A stretch of DNA of 6,800 nt from Ktedonobacterales bacterium. GTDB taxonomy: Bacteria; Chloroflexota; Ktedonobacteria; Ktedonobacterales; JADMIN01. Location: NCBI GenBank assembly GCA_025450405.1, contig JANWHL010000257.1:1-6800 (forward strand). The letters run 5' to 3'. The position numbers were made by a program, and so were the translations under genes. Positions 1 to 5,350 of the stretch are shown here, piece by piece. Under the pieces are notes generated by a model that was not told where the DNA came from, did no database searches, and was given only the letters and a program-made list of their open reading frames with translations. Numbering within the stretch: position 1 is the stretch's first letter; each line of letters begins with the position of its first letter.

Positions 1-538
1 CCGGCTTCAGCACTACGGCGCAGCCCGCCGCGAGCGCCGGTGCCAGCTTCCACGCCGCCATGACGATGGGGAAGTTCCAGGGGATGATCTGCGCCGCCAC
101 GCCCACTGGCTGGCGCAGGGTGTAATCGAGGCCAGAGCCGTAGACGGGGATCGTGTCGCCCTTCAGCTTGTCGGCCGCCCCGGCGTAGTACTCGAAGGTG
201 CGGACGATGCCCTTCACCTCGCCCGTCGCGTCGCGGATGGTCTTGCCGCTGTCTTGCGACTCCAGTCGCGCCAGGTCGTTCGCCCGCTCGGCGATCAGGT
301 TGGCGATCTTCAGCAGGGTCTTGCCGCGCCGGCCCGCCGGCCATTGCGGCCACGGCCCCTCGTCGAACGCCTTGCGCGCCGCCGCCACCGCCCGCTCCAC
401 ATCCTCCGCGCCGGCCTCGGCCACGCCCGCCAGCACCTCGCCAGTGGCGGGATTCGTCGTCTCAAAAGTGCGTCCATCGGCGGCGGCCATGCGTTTGCCG
501 CCGATCAGCAGGTCTTCGCTCCGCACGCTCACGGCCAT
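1..538 (-). CDS. NAD(P)-dependent aldehyde dehydrogenase, N-terminal part (cut by window edge)
   Basis: Oxidises an aldehyde to the carboxylic acid with NAD(P)+ in the cytoplasm; the substrate cannot be told from this part. The first 179 codons are present; a complete family member has about 480-500 residues, so the catalytic Cys and Glu lie outside the window. Visible are the N-terminal segment with TTNPATGEVLA (27-37), the IIPWNFP motif (151-157) and the VVLKP cofactor-site strand ending near 179. Asn155 and Lys178 are 23 residues apart, the same distance as Asn169 and Lys192 of human ALDH2, which stabilise the oxyanion and bind the cofactor ribose/phosphate. The ATG at 538-536 is chosen because GAGGAG (complement of 546-551) lies 7 bases upstream. 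The overall look is of the betaine/amino-aldehyde dehydrogenase branch, which is inference. No operon partner is visible upstream. Confidence 0.97.
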   Translation of the reverse strand, partial: MAVSVRSEDLLIGGKRMAAADGRTFETTNPATGEVLAGVAEAGAEDVERAVAAARKAFDEGPWPQWPAGRRGKTLLKIANLIAERANDLARLESQDSGKTIRDATGEVKGIVRTFEYYAGAADKLKGDTIPVYGSGLDYTLRQPVGVAAQIIPWNFPIVMAAWKLAPALAAGCAVVLKP

Positions 539-695
539 TGTGATGCTCCTCGATTCCGCTGTCTTCGCCGCGCCCTCGCGGGTCCGTCCTGTCGTGGCGC
601 GCGTGACGCGTCTCGCGTCTCGTCCCACGCGTCGTCGCCGGCCGCCTCGCGCCGCACGACGCCAGGTCCGCGCGCGATCCTATTCTTGCCGCCCA

Positions 696-725
696 ATTAT
701 GGCAGCCCCCGCCGCCCGGCGACAA
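696..725 (-). promoter_or_regulatory. candidate sigma-70 promoter for the aldehyde dehydrogenase
   Basis: On the minus strand TTGTCG (725-720, 4/6 to TTGACA) is followed after 18 bases by CATAAT (701-696, 5/6 to TATAAT), with TGC directly before it as an extended -10. Transcription would begin near 689 and leave a leader of about 150 bases before the ATG at 538. A second TTGTCGC lies 12 bases further upstream (737-731), forming a direct repeat that could be an operator. This is a match by eye only. The rest of 539-796 shows no gene. Confidence 0.35.
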
Positions 726-796
726 CCCGCGACAAACGCCGTCGGCCGCACCCGCATGTTCGCCGCTGGTGATGGGAATGCATGGCGGCGGGAACT

Positions 797-832
797 GCTA
801 GCCCCCTCTCCGCGCGCGGAGAGGGGGCTAGC
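797..832. terminator. 36-bp perfect palindrome, terminator-like or dispersed repeat
   Basis: Every base from 797 to 832 pairs with its mirror base around 814/815; the arms begin GCTAGCCCCCTCTCCGCG. It lies about 50 bases past the stop of the small membrane protein gene and upstream of the aldehyde dehydrogenase, so it could end transcription of the former. There is no T-run, so a classical Rho-independent terminator is not certain. Its inner 26 bases (802-827) match the palindrome at 5365-5390 except for one paired change. That points to a repeated element rather than a site made for this gene. Confidence 0.6.
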
Positions 833-834
833 GT

Positions 835-870
835 CCCCCACTGGGGGCTGGGGATAGGGACTCCGCGGAG
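835..870. repeat. short G/C-rich hairpins flanking the 36-bp palindrome
   Basis: CCCCC (835-839) and GGGGG (843-847) form a tight hairpin, then comes a G-rich linker and the 10-bp palindrome CTCCGCGGAG (861-870). With the adjoining 797-832 palindrome this makes a 74-base block of stacked inverted repeats just after the stop codon at 881. Similar C/G-rich boilerplate is widespread between genes in some GC-rich genomes, and I judge the whole block to be one repeated element. Confidence 0.45.
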
Positions 871-880
871 GCGCGGATGT

Positions 881-1057
881 TTATAGCGCACGACCGCGAT
901 TCGACCCCGTGAGGAACCGGAACGCCCAGACCGCCAGGCAGACGAGGATGACGATCCACAGCAGGTGGACCAGCCCGCCGGCCACGGCGCCAAGAATGGT
1001 CAAGATCAGCCAGATGACGAACACGACAACGGCGATGCCCAGCAGCGTATGAATCAT
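881..1057 (-). CDS. small two-helix membrane protein, lmo0937/DUF5670-like
   Basis: A 58-residue protein made almost entirely of two membrane helices, about residues 4-22 and 30-48. They are joined by a GAVAGG turn with His31 at the start of the second helix, and the tail is short and basic (SNRGRAL). This length and architecture match the lmo0937/DUF5670 family of tiny membrane proteins, whose function is unknown and which often sit near stress genes. The open frame could begin 28 codons earlier, but that extension is Arg/Ala-rich. The ATG at 1057-1055 directly begins the hydrophobic part and has a purine-rich GGAAGGG about 9 bases upstream. An overlapping ATG 10 bases upstream is in another frame. 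It diverges from the KGG stress gene at 1488. The family assignment is from pattern, not from a search. Confidence 0.75.
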   Translation of the reverse strand: MIHTLLGIAVVVFVIWLILTILGAVAGGLVHLLWIVILVCLAVWAFRFLTGSNRGRAL

Positions 1058-1072
1058 GTTGTTCCATCCCTT

Positions 1073-1089
1073 CCGCGCTTTATGCGCGG
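1073..1089 (-). promoter_or_regulatory. hairpin at the ribosome site of the small membrane protein gene
   Basis: In the transcript of the 881-1057 gene, CCGCGC (1089-1084) pairs with GCGCGG (1078-1073) around a five-base loop ATAAA. The 3' arm abuts the GGAAGGG ribosome site and shares its first GG. A six-pair all-GC stem here could modulate ribosome access or protect the 5' end. Pairing is seen directly; the regulatory role is inference. Confidence 0.4.
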
Positions 1090-1446
1090 TTTCATGAACG
1101 CGAACCTCCGCCTGGACGCGGCGAGCACCAGCGCCCCTCACAGAGGGTAGTCCAGGGACCGCGACCTATTTGTTCGCCCGGTCGTCGCGAGGGAGTAGGC
1201 ACAAGTCGTGCCACGCCAAGGCACGACCACCACCCGCTGGCGGGCACGGCGCTCCGCCGCCCCGGCGCGGTCGCGCCCCTCGTCCCGTCCATAGCCCGCC
1301 GCGACGGGGCGCGACCTCCGGCACGAGCGTTGCGCGCCGCGTTCGTAGAGCAGCCGATACGGCCGTCGGCTGCTCTGTGCGGCAGCTATCGGGGCTATCT
1401 TCCACCCCGGTGGCGTTGCCCAAAGTCTCAGCCCGGCGGGATGGCA
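1090..1446. other. divergent intergenic region with hairpins, no supported gene
   Basis: About 350 bases between two divergent small genes. No reading frame here has a convincing ribosome site or protein-like composition; the longest are Arg/Pro/Ala-rich. Three inverted repeats stand out: GTCGTGCC/GGCACGAC (1205-1227, 8-bp stem, 7-base loop), CCCGC/GCGGG (1233-1244), and an 11-bp perfect stem AGAGCAGCCGA/TCGGCTGCTCT with an 8-base loop (1347-1376). None is followed by a T-run on either strand. The stretch could hold promoters, an unrecognised small RNA or decayed sequence. I recognise no known RNA family. Confidence 0.5.
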
Positions 1447-1458
1447 TTTGGGCCCAAA
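1447..1458. promoter_or_regulatory. 12-bp perfect palindrome upstream of the KGG gene, possible operator
   Basis: TTTGGGCCCAAA is a perfect two-fold symmetric site ending 29 bases before the ATG at 1488, where a promoter or operator for this gene would lie. Its A/T-tipped, G/C-cored form is typical of a dimer-binding site, but no regulator is identified. Confidence 0.3.
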
Positions 1459-1487
1459 CCGTCCCACGGACCACATAAGGAGCGAAC

Positions 1488-1626
1488 ATGACCGATACCA
1501 GCAACCGTGGCTTTGCGTCCTATGGATGACGACAAGCAGCGCGCGATTGCCCGCGAGGGCGGCGAAGCCGTCAGCGGCAACCGCGCGCACATGTCGGACA
1601 TTGGTAAGAAGGGCGGCGAGTCGTAG
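1488..1626 (+). pseudogene. KGG-motif stress-induced protein (YciG/Con-10 type), frame broken by one base
   Basis: The gene begins well: TAAGGAG at 1476-1482, five bases, then ATG at 1488. It reads MTDTSNRGFASYG and hits TGA at 1527-1529. The expected family sequence (…GFASMD…KQ…IA..GG.A….G….IG.KGG) resumes one frame over at 1522. That part encodes 34 residues beginning MDDDKQRAIAREGG and ending SDIGKKGGES before TAG at 1624-1626. Dropping the T at 1521 gives one continuous protein of 45 residues, so a single-base insertion is the simplest explanation. Alternatives are a base-call error, or restart at ATG 1522-1524, which lies two bases before the TGA (ATGGATGA). KGG proteins are short, hydrophilic and repeat-based; bacterial and fungal relatives are tied to stress or conidiation, and the mechanism is unknown. 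The two halves contain a degenerate (REGG) and a canonical (KKGG) repeat. Confidence 0.85.
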
Positions 1627-1715
1627 GCCAACGACTCGCGATCGCCGTCTCGCGGCGCGCGGCTGAGATGACCTTGCCGTGGTTCTAAGCGTGTAGCCAG
1701 ATGAAAGGCACGGAA

Positions 1716-1922
1716 TCACGCAGCCACTGGCGGCTTGACTGGATAGGGCGCCAACTCGGCACAGAAGCGCCGGGTGTGGGCGACCAAGGCCGTCAGGTCG
1801 CCCTCGAGGCGGTCGGCCGCCACAGCGTCCTTAAGCAGCCCCCAGATGCGCTCGACCGGATTGGCCCGGTGGGCGGCGTACGTGGGCAGCCAGAGCAACT
1901 GGACGCGCGGCTGCGCCGTCGC
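1716..1922 (-). pseudogene. IS630-family transposase, C-terminal fragment
   Basis: The minus strand encodes 68 residues ending at TGA 1718-1716. They contain QPRVQLLWLPTY, then NPVERIWGLLKDAV and a final helix DLTALVAHTRRF. This is the C-terminal end of the DDE domain of IS630-type transposases; the Glu of NPVE is the third catalytic acid. The two catalytic Asp residues and about 80% of a typical 340-residue protein are missing. A TAG at 1925-1923 precedes the fragment and there is no ribosome site, so it cannot be expressed alone. AAHRANP carries one residue more than the usual A-P-H-L-N-P spacing, another sign of decay. No terminal inverted repeats or target duplication could be recognised. 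It records an old insertion. Confidence 0.88.
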
Positions 1923-2126
1923 CTACCGCGTATCCACGACCTTCTGCGCGCGGCCCTTCAACTTGACATCATGTCCAGCATGGCCCGCCGGCAACCGTCT
2001 GTGTTGGATATCGCGCGCTTCGACTATAGCTGTACCAAAATCGTCGCCGCCCAGGCCGTGTCTCTCATACAGTGTCACTTGGCAGTCCTTGCAGCGCAGT
2101 TCCACGTCGTACCGAATCTTCGCCAC
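1923..2126 (-). CDS. small CxxC protein of unknown function
   Basis: A 67-residue protein beginning with GTG at 2126-2124, six bases after AGGAG (complement of 2133-2137), a near-ideal ribosome site. The N-terminus MAKIRYDVELRCKDC has one CxxC pair (Cys12, Cys15). Further on come an acidic, Gly-rich middle (HGLGGDDFGTA) and HRRLPAGHAGHDV with three histidines. Two Cys plus several His could bind a metal ion, which is inference. I do not recognise the family. The last ten or so residues (LKGRAQKVVDTR) are followed, after TAG and in the same frame, by IS630 transposase sequence. They resemble the segment that normally precedes PRVQLLWLP, so the original C-terminus may have been replaced by insertion-sequence DNA. 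Codons such as ATA, ACA and AGA are more frequent than in neighbouring genes, suggesting a different history. Confidence 0.65.
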   Translation of the reverse strand: MAKIRYDVELRCKDCQVTLYERHGLGGDDFGTAIVEARDIQHRRLPAGHAGHDVKLKGRAQKVVDTR

Positions 2127-2204
2127 GATCTACTCCTGTACCTCGCCTATTCCATGGTCAAAATTGGCGGATTGCCGCACACTGACGGCGATTCACGCTA
2201 GCTC

Positions 2205-2231
2205 TGTATGTCCGTGCGGGCACGGCATACA
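2205..2231. repeat. 12-bp bulged inverted repeat
   Basis: TGTATG (2205-2210), one bulged T, then CCGTGC (2212-2217) pair with GCACGG (2220-2225) and CATACA (2226-2231) around a GG loop. A smaller perfect hairpin, CTTGTG/CACAAG, follows at about 2254-2266. The site lies about 80 bases upstream of the CxxC gene start. No T-run adjoins it, so a terminator role is unproven; it could be an operator or part of a decayed element. Confidence 0.4.
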
Positions 2232-2311
2232 AGGTGGCAAGCCCGGGACGCACAACTTGTGCCACAAGACGGAAATAGAGCCCAGCAATAGGGCGCGGGG
2301 CTAGCCAGTCC

Positions 2312-2327
2312 ACGTGCGGCCGCACGT
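2312..2327. repeat. 16-bp perfect palindrome
   Basis: ACGTGCGGCCGCACGT is perfectly symmetric around 2319/2320 and sits at the left edge of the gene-poor block that continues to about 2740. No gene start lies close by. It may be a protein-binding site or a chance product of GC-rich sequence. Confidence 0.35.
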
Positions 2328-2743
2328 ACCTCTCACGTCGTCCGTAGGACGCAGGGCAAACCTATCGCGCCGTGGGTACGGCCCATGGCAGGGCCAGTGG
2401 TTGGCGCGGCGGCCAACGGCGCATCGCCCGCCGACCACCAGCCCCGGGGAAACGGGCGGCGCGTGGTCAGCGACCGGCCCACCGCTCCGCGCGCGTCCGT
2501 GCCCGCTCCGCCAGGACGACCGCCCCGCGCCGTCGTGCCTTCGGCGGCGTCTGGCCCTGGACCCCGCGCGCACGGCGGACGTCGATGATGCCGCACCGCC
2601 AACTCCCCGGCGCGATCGTCAGCGGCGTGACGCCACGCCTCAGCGACGGGTCAGCAAAGCGCGGCAGCGACTGATCGGCGATTGCCACGCCCCCGGTGGA
2701 CTCGGGGCGGCGGGAGCCATCCGCCACGCCGGACTGGCGGCGG
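2328..2743. other. very GC-rich stretch without a supported gene
   Basis: All long frames here are dominated by Arg, Pro, Ala and Gly, lack ribosome sites and overlap one another on both strands. The best minus-strand frame (stop at 2467, open to 2865) has a high share of G or C at third positions, as a gene would, and a stretch reading SLPRFADPSLRRGV. I recognise no protein in it and its ATG has no good ribosome site. It is either decayed coding DNA or non-coding sequence. Confidence 0.45.
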
Positions 2744-2953
2744 CTACCTGACGGCGGCGCGGCACAGGGCGCCCCGCGCGTCATGGCCCGCACGCGGGTA
2801 CGGGTTGACGCCTGGCCACGCGCGGTCCGCCACGAGCCGACGCGGCGCGTGCGCGTGCCCTCCATGCCGCGTCGGCTGGGCGGTGTTTAGCTCACCGACT
2901 TGGTTATACAATTCCTCCAGGGACCGCGGTTGCTGGGACTTCCGCGCCGCCAT
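2744..2953 (-). CDS. hypothetical small protein, doubtful
   Basis: A 69-residue frame whose ATG at 2953-2951 follows AAGGGGAG by five bases, a good ribosome site. The first 25 residues (MAARKSQQPRSLEELYNQVG…) look protein-like, with a predicted amphipathic helix LEELYNQVGEL. The rest becomes a His/Arg/Ala/Pro-rich string typical of non-coding GC-rich DNA. The true gene may therefore be truncated or frame-shifted soon after residue 25. The ELYNQVGEL pattern faintly recalls the leucine-zipper helix of IS3-type OrfA proteins, but this is too short to claim. It overlaps the preceding minus-strand ORF by 50 bases. Confidence 0.28.
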   Translation of the reverse strand: MAARKSQQPRSLEELYNQVGELNTAQPTRHGGHAHAPRRLVADRAWPGVNPYPRAGHDARGALCRAAVR

Positions 2954-3122
2954 ACCGGCTCCCCTTCCCGCGCGCCATACGTGGCGCACCTACTAGGTGG
3001 CGGCGTGGATGTATACCTCCACCCTTACCGGGAGCCTGGACACGCTCTAGCGCGTACTGCCGCGCCTTGGTAGCGAACAAGGGCGCCGTGGCGACGTTTA
3101 AGGGGAGAGAGGGGTCGATCAT
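2904..3122 (-). CDS. hypothetical small protein, doubtful
   Basis: A 72-residue frame starting at ATG 3122-3120, eight bases after AGGAG (complement of 3131-3135). The first 30 residues (MIDPSLPLNVATAPLFATKA…) use codons like the rest of the window. After that rare codons (ATA, CTA, GTA) appear and the sequence turns Gly/Pro/Arg-rich, so the frame may be broken. Its end overlaps the start of the next minus-strand ORF, which could mean translational coupling or two fragments of one decayed gene. It diverges from the Asp-box protein gene at 3286. No family recognised. Confidence 0.28.
   Translation of the reverse strand: MIDPSLPLNVATAPLFATKARQYALERVQAPGKGGGIHPRRHLVGAPRMARGKGSRYGGAEVPATAVPGGIV
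2972..2999. repeat. two adjacent hairpins
   Basis: GCGCCA (2972-2977) pairs with TGGCGC (2982-2987) around TACG, and CACCTA (2987-2992) pairs with TAGGTG (2994-2999) around a single C. The two stems share one base. They lie inside the doubtful minus-strand ORF that ends at 2904 and just upstream of the ribosome site for the ORF starting at 2953. Confidence 0.35.
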
Positions 3123-3285
3123 TCGGCGGTCTCCTGGCGGCGGGAACTGGATCGCATCCGCGGTCGTTCCACCCAAGAGGAAAGCGCGCCGACGTAGCGC
3201 CCAGACGTAGTATCCCCTGCCGCGCGGATGCCGTTTCCGCGTGGCCGTGGTGGTCGTGGCTGATGTCGTCAGTAAGGAGATGTTC

Positions 3286-4812
3286 ATGGCACGCAATCGT
3301 TGGCTCTGGACCGCGGGGATCGCCGTGGTCCTCCTGGCGCTGTTTGGCGTCGCGCTCCGCGCGGTCCTACCCGCGCGCGCCGCCAGTGGTGCGACGAGCG
3401 GCGACACGAGCTCGCCGTACAATCTGCCCACGTGGTGGGCCAAATACCAGACGGTCTCGGCCAAGGGCTTCGCGCCGCCCGCTCCGTCCGGCCCCACCCA
3501 ACGCGTGACGGTCGGCGCCAATGTGGACATGAGCAATGAGCCCGGCCCACAGAGCGAGACCTCGATCGCGATCGATCCGAGCAGTCCGTCGCGGCTGGTG
3601 GGCGGCTCGAACGAGATCATCCGCCTCCCCATGCGCGGCTATTTCTCCAGCGATTCCGGCGCCAGCTGGGGCGCCGTGGACCTGCCGCTGCCCCCGCCGC
3701 GGGTCAACAACGGCATCGACTTTGGCTCGGACCCTGGCGTCGCCTGGGATACCCGCGGCAACGCCTACTACTCCTACATCATCGTCTTCTTCAGCGGCGG
3801 GCAGGGCAAGAATAACATCAACGGCACGGAGATGGCCGTCGCGCGGTCGTCCGATGGTGGCAAGACCTGGACCGCGACCTTCTTCGACCAGCAGACGGGC
3901 AAGGGACAGTTCGACGATAAGCCGATGATCGCCGTGGACACCAACCCAAGCAGTCGGTTCCGCGACACGATCTATGTCGCCTGGGACAATTCGAATGGCA
4001 GCTCGTCGAGTGGCAACAATCTGCTCGTCAGCCATTCCAGCGACGGCGGAGTCACGTTCTCGGCGCCAGTGGCCGCCAGCGACACCTCCGGCGGCCCGAA
4101 GTCGGTCATCGGGGCGGACCCGTTCGTCGGCCCGGATGGCACGCTCTACGTCGCCTGGCACGATGTGCACAACAACCTCATTGCCGAGAGCAGCTCCACC
4201 GACGGCGGCGTCACCTTCGGGCCGACGCACACCATCGCGGCGACCCAGGCCGCGTTCGACGTTGGCGTGCCCGCCCAAGCCTCACGACGCGCGCTCGTCT
4301 ATCCCGCCTGCGGCGCCGATACCAGCGCTGGCGCCCACAGCGGCACGCTCTACTGCTCGTGGATGGACCAGACGGCGGCCAACGGGACCGACATCTTCGT
4401 GGCCCGCTCCACCGATGGCGGCGCTAGCTGGAGCGCGCCCGTGCGCGCGAACGACGACCCGACCGGGGTCGCCAACGACCAGTTCAACCAGTGGCTCGCC
4501 GTGGACCCCGTCACTGGCACCGTCGACCTGAGCTGGAATGACACGCGCAACGATCCCACCCATCTGAGCACCGACATCTTCTACACGCGCTCGACCGATG
4601 GCGGCCAGACGTTCGCCGCGAATGTCCAGGTGACCACCGCGCCGACCAACGAGACCGTCGCTGGCTCCGACCTCGGCAACCAGTACGGCGACTACGAGGG
4701 CATCGCGGCCCGTGGCGGCATCGTGCATCCGGTCTGGACCGACCGGCGCGCCAGCAACACGGCCCTTCGCGAGGAGGTCTTCACGGCCACGATCACCATC
4801 TCGACGCACTAG
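3286..4812 (+). CDS. secreted Asp-box (BNR/sialidase-fold) beta-propeller protein
   Basis: A 508-residue exported protein. The ATG at 3286 follows AAGGAG (3274-3279) by six bases; an in-frame ATG at 3280 is too close to that site and a GTG at 3241 has none. Residues 1-33 form a signal peptide: basic start MARNR, hydrophobic core about 7-29, then PARAASG with a likely cut after ARA. Six Asp boxes (S-x-D-x-G-x-T/S-W/F) begin at 121, 188, 251, 304, 375 and 436, one per blade of a six-bladed propeller. Conserved strands such as GPDGTLYVAWHD (282-293), QWLAVDP (402-408) and HPVWTDRR (481-488) lie between them. Cys342 and Cys357 may form a disulphide. The fold is that of exo-alpha-sialidases and related glycan-binding proteins, but I cannot identify the Arg triad and Tyr/Glu catalytic set, so enzymatic activity is unproven. 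It appears to be a single-gene unit. Confidence 0.92.
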   Translation: MARNRWLWTAGIAVVLLALFGVALRAVLPARAASGATSGDTSSPYNLPTWWAKYQTVSAKGFAPPAPSGPTQRVTVGANVDMSNEPGPQSETSIAIDPSSPSRLVGGSNEIIRLPMRGYFSSDSGASWGAVDLPLPPPRVNNGIDFGSDPGVAWDTRGNAYYSYIIVFFSGGQGKNNINGTEMAVARSSDGGKTWTATFFDQQTGKGQFDDKPMIAVDTNPSSRFRDTIYVAWDNSNGSSSSGNNLLVSHSSDGGVTFSAPVAASDTSGGPKSVIGADPFVGPDGTLYVAWHDVHNNLIAESSSTDGGVTFGPTHTIAATQAAFDVGVPAQASRRALVYPACGADTSAGAHSGTLYCSWMDQTAANGTDIFVARSTDGGASWSAPVRANDDPTGVANDQFNQWLAVDPVTGTVDLSWNDTRNDPTHLSTDIFYTRSTDGGQTFAANVQVTTAPTNETVAGSDLGNQYGDYEGIAARGGIVHPVWTDRRASNTALREEVFTATITISTH

Positions 4813-4828
4813 CGGGGCCGAAGCATTC

Positions 4829-4856
4829 AACCACAGAGAACACTGAGAACACAGAG
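4829..4856. repeat. dispersed-repeat-like ACCACAGAG…ACACAGAGG sequence
   Basis: Starting 17 bases after the stop of the Asp-box gene, GAGAACAC occurs twice with a 9-base period (4836-4843, 4845-4852) within a CCACAGAG…ACAGAGG context. Sequences of this make recur between genes in many environmental bacterial genomes, from general knowledge. Its purine-rich, A-containing composition is unlike the coding sequence beside it. Confidence 0.5.
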
Positions 4857-4896
4857 GGACGGAGTGAGGAAAGGAGACCTCACCCTCCGTCCCTCT
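4853..4896 (+). terminator. strong stem downstream of the Asp-box protein gene
   Basis: AGAGGGACGGAG (4853-4864) pairs perfectly with CTCCGTCCCTCT (4885-4896); inside, TGAGG (4865-4869) pairs with CCTCA (4878-4882), with a CC bulge on one side. The 17-pair stem with an 8-base loop would block a transcript reading out of the gene. The downstream sequence is C/T-mixed (CTCATGAG) rather than a T-run, so it may act as a 3'-end stabiliser or belong to the adjoining repeat. Confidence 0.55.
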
Positions 4897-4919
4897 CTCA
4901 TGAGCAACACATAAGCGCC

Positions 4920-4945
4920 GCTCGCCGCGATCGGCTCGCCGCGAT
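4920..4945. repeat. 12-bp direct repeat, 14-base period
   Basis: GCTCGCCGCGAT occurs at 4920-4931 and again at 4934-4945, separated by CG. The second copy ends at the -35-like element of the candidate promoter for the TfoX-like gene, so the pair could be tandem regulator sites. It may equally be a simple duplication. Confidence 0.4.
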
Positions 4946-4974
4946 TGACGTTGGGGCTGGCCACGGGATACGCT
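4945..4974 (+). promoter_or_regulatory. candidate promoter for the TfoX-like gene
   Basis: TTGACG (4945-4950, 5/6 to consensus) is followed after 18 bases by TACGCT (4969-4974, 3/6). Transcription would begin near 4981, about 40 bases before the GTG at 5020. The -35 is good, the -10 weak. Confidence 0.35.
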
Positions 4975-5019
4975 GCGCGGGCCAGTGGTGTCCGCGTAGT
5001 GGTGAAGGGAGGCGGCGGC

Positions 5020-5349
5020 GTGCCGGAAACTGGGGACGAGCGGGAGGCGTACGACGCGGTTGCCGCCGAGCTGACCGCGACCACACCCGCGACCACGGGG
5101 ACGATGATGGGGATGCCGTGCCTAAAGCACGGCGGCAAGATGTTCGCTGGCTATCACCACGGCGCCATGACCTTCAAGTTGGGCACGCCCGAGCACGGGC
5201 AGGCGCTGGCGCTCGCTGGGGCGCGACTCTTCGACCCCTCGGGTCAGGGGCGGCCGATGAAGGAGTGGGTGGAGGTCCCGAGCGCGCACAGCGCGCGCTG
5301 GCCGGAGCTGGCGCGCGCGGCACTGCGCTATGGGGGCAGCGACGGCTAG
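5020..5349 (+). CDS. TfoX/Sxy N-terminal-domain family protein
   Basis: A 109-residue soluble protein made of one TfoX N-terminal domain. Signature parts are GMPCLKHGGKMFAGY (31-45), MTFKLG (50-55), LFDPSGQGRPMKEWVEVP (70-87) and the closing helix RWPELARAAL (93-102). Full Sxy/TfoX, the competence activator of gamma-proteobacteria, is about 200 residues and has an added C-terminal domain. Short stand-alone versions like this are common, of unknown role, and should not be called competence regulators. GTG at 5020 is preferred because GGGAGG (5007-5012) lies seven bases upstream. An upstream in-frame GTG at 5002 or TTG at 4945 would add residues outside the domain. It converges on the membrane protein gene ending at 5484. 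Confidence 0.85.
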   Translation: MPETGDEREAYDAVAAELTATTPATTGTMMGMPCLKHGGKMFAGYHHGAMTFKLGTPEHGQALALAGARLFDPSGQGRPMKEWVEVPSAHSARWPELARAALRYGGSDG

Positions 5350-5350
5350 G

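Noticed and set aside
198..857. Long plus-strand frame of 219 codons opposite the aldehyde dehydrogenase start
   Set aside because: Antisense to a clear ALDH N-terminus; Arg/Ala/Pro-rich, no ribosome site, no recognisable domain.
1347..1376. 11-bp hairpin considered as a Rho-independent terminator
   Set aside because: No T-run on either strand and no gene ending nearby.
1138..1719. Minus-strand frame of 193 codons across the KGG gene and the intergenic region
   Set aside because: Antisense to the well-supported KGG segment; Arg-rich shadow composition with no ribosome site.
2314..2751. Plus-strand frame of 145 codons in the GC-rich block
   Set aside because: Arg/Pro/Ala-rich, no ribosome site and overlapped by equally long frames on the other strand.
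2467..2865. Minus-strand frame of 132 codons with gene-like third-position GC
   Set aside because: Poor ribosome site, heavy Arg content and no recognised motif; kept only as a note in the gene-poor block.
3367..4278. Minus-strand frame of 303 codons inside the Asp-box protein gene
   Set aside because: Mirror of a real gene with high third-position GC; Val/Gly/Arg/Ala-rich with no domain, while the plus strand carries a signal peptide and six Asp boxes.
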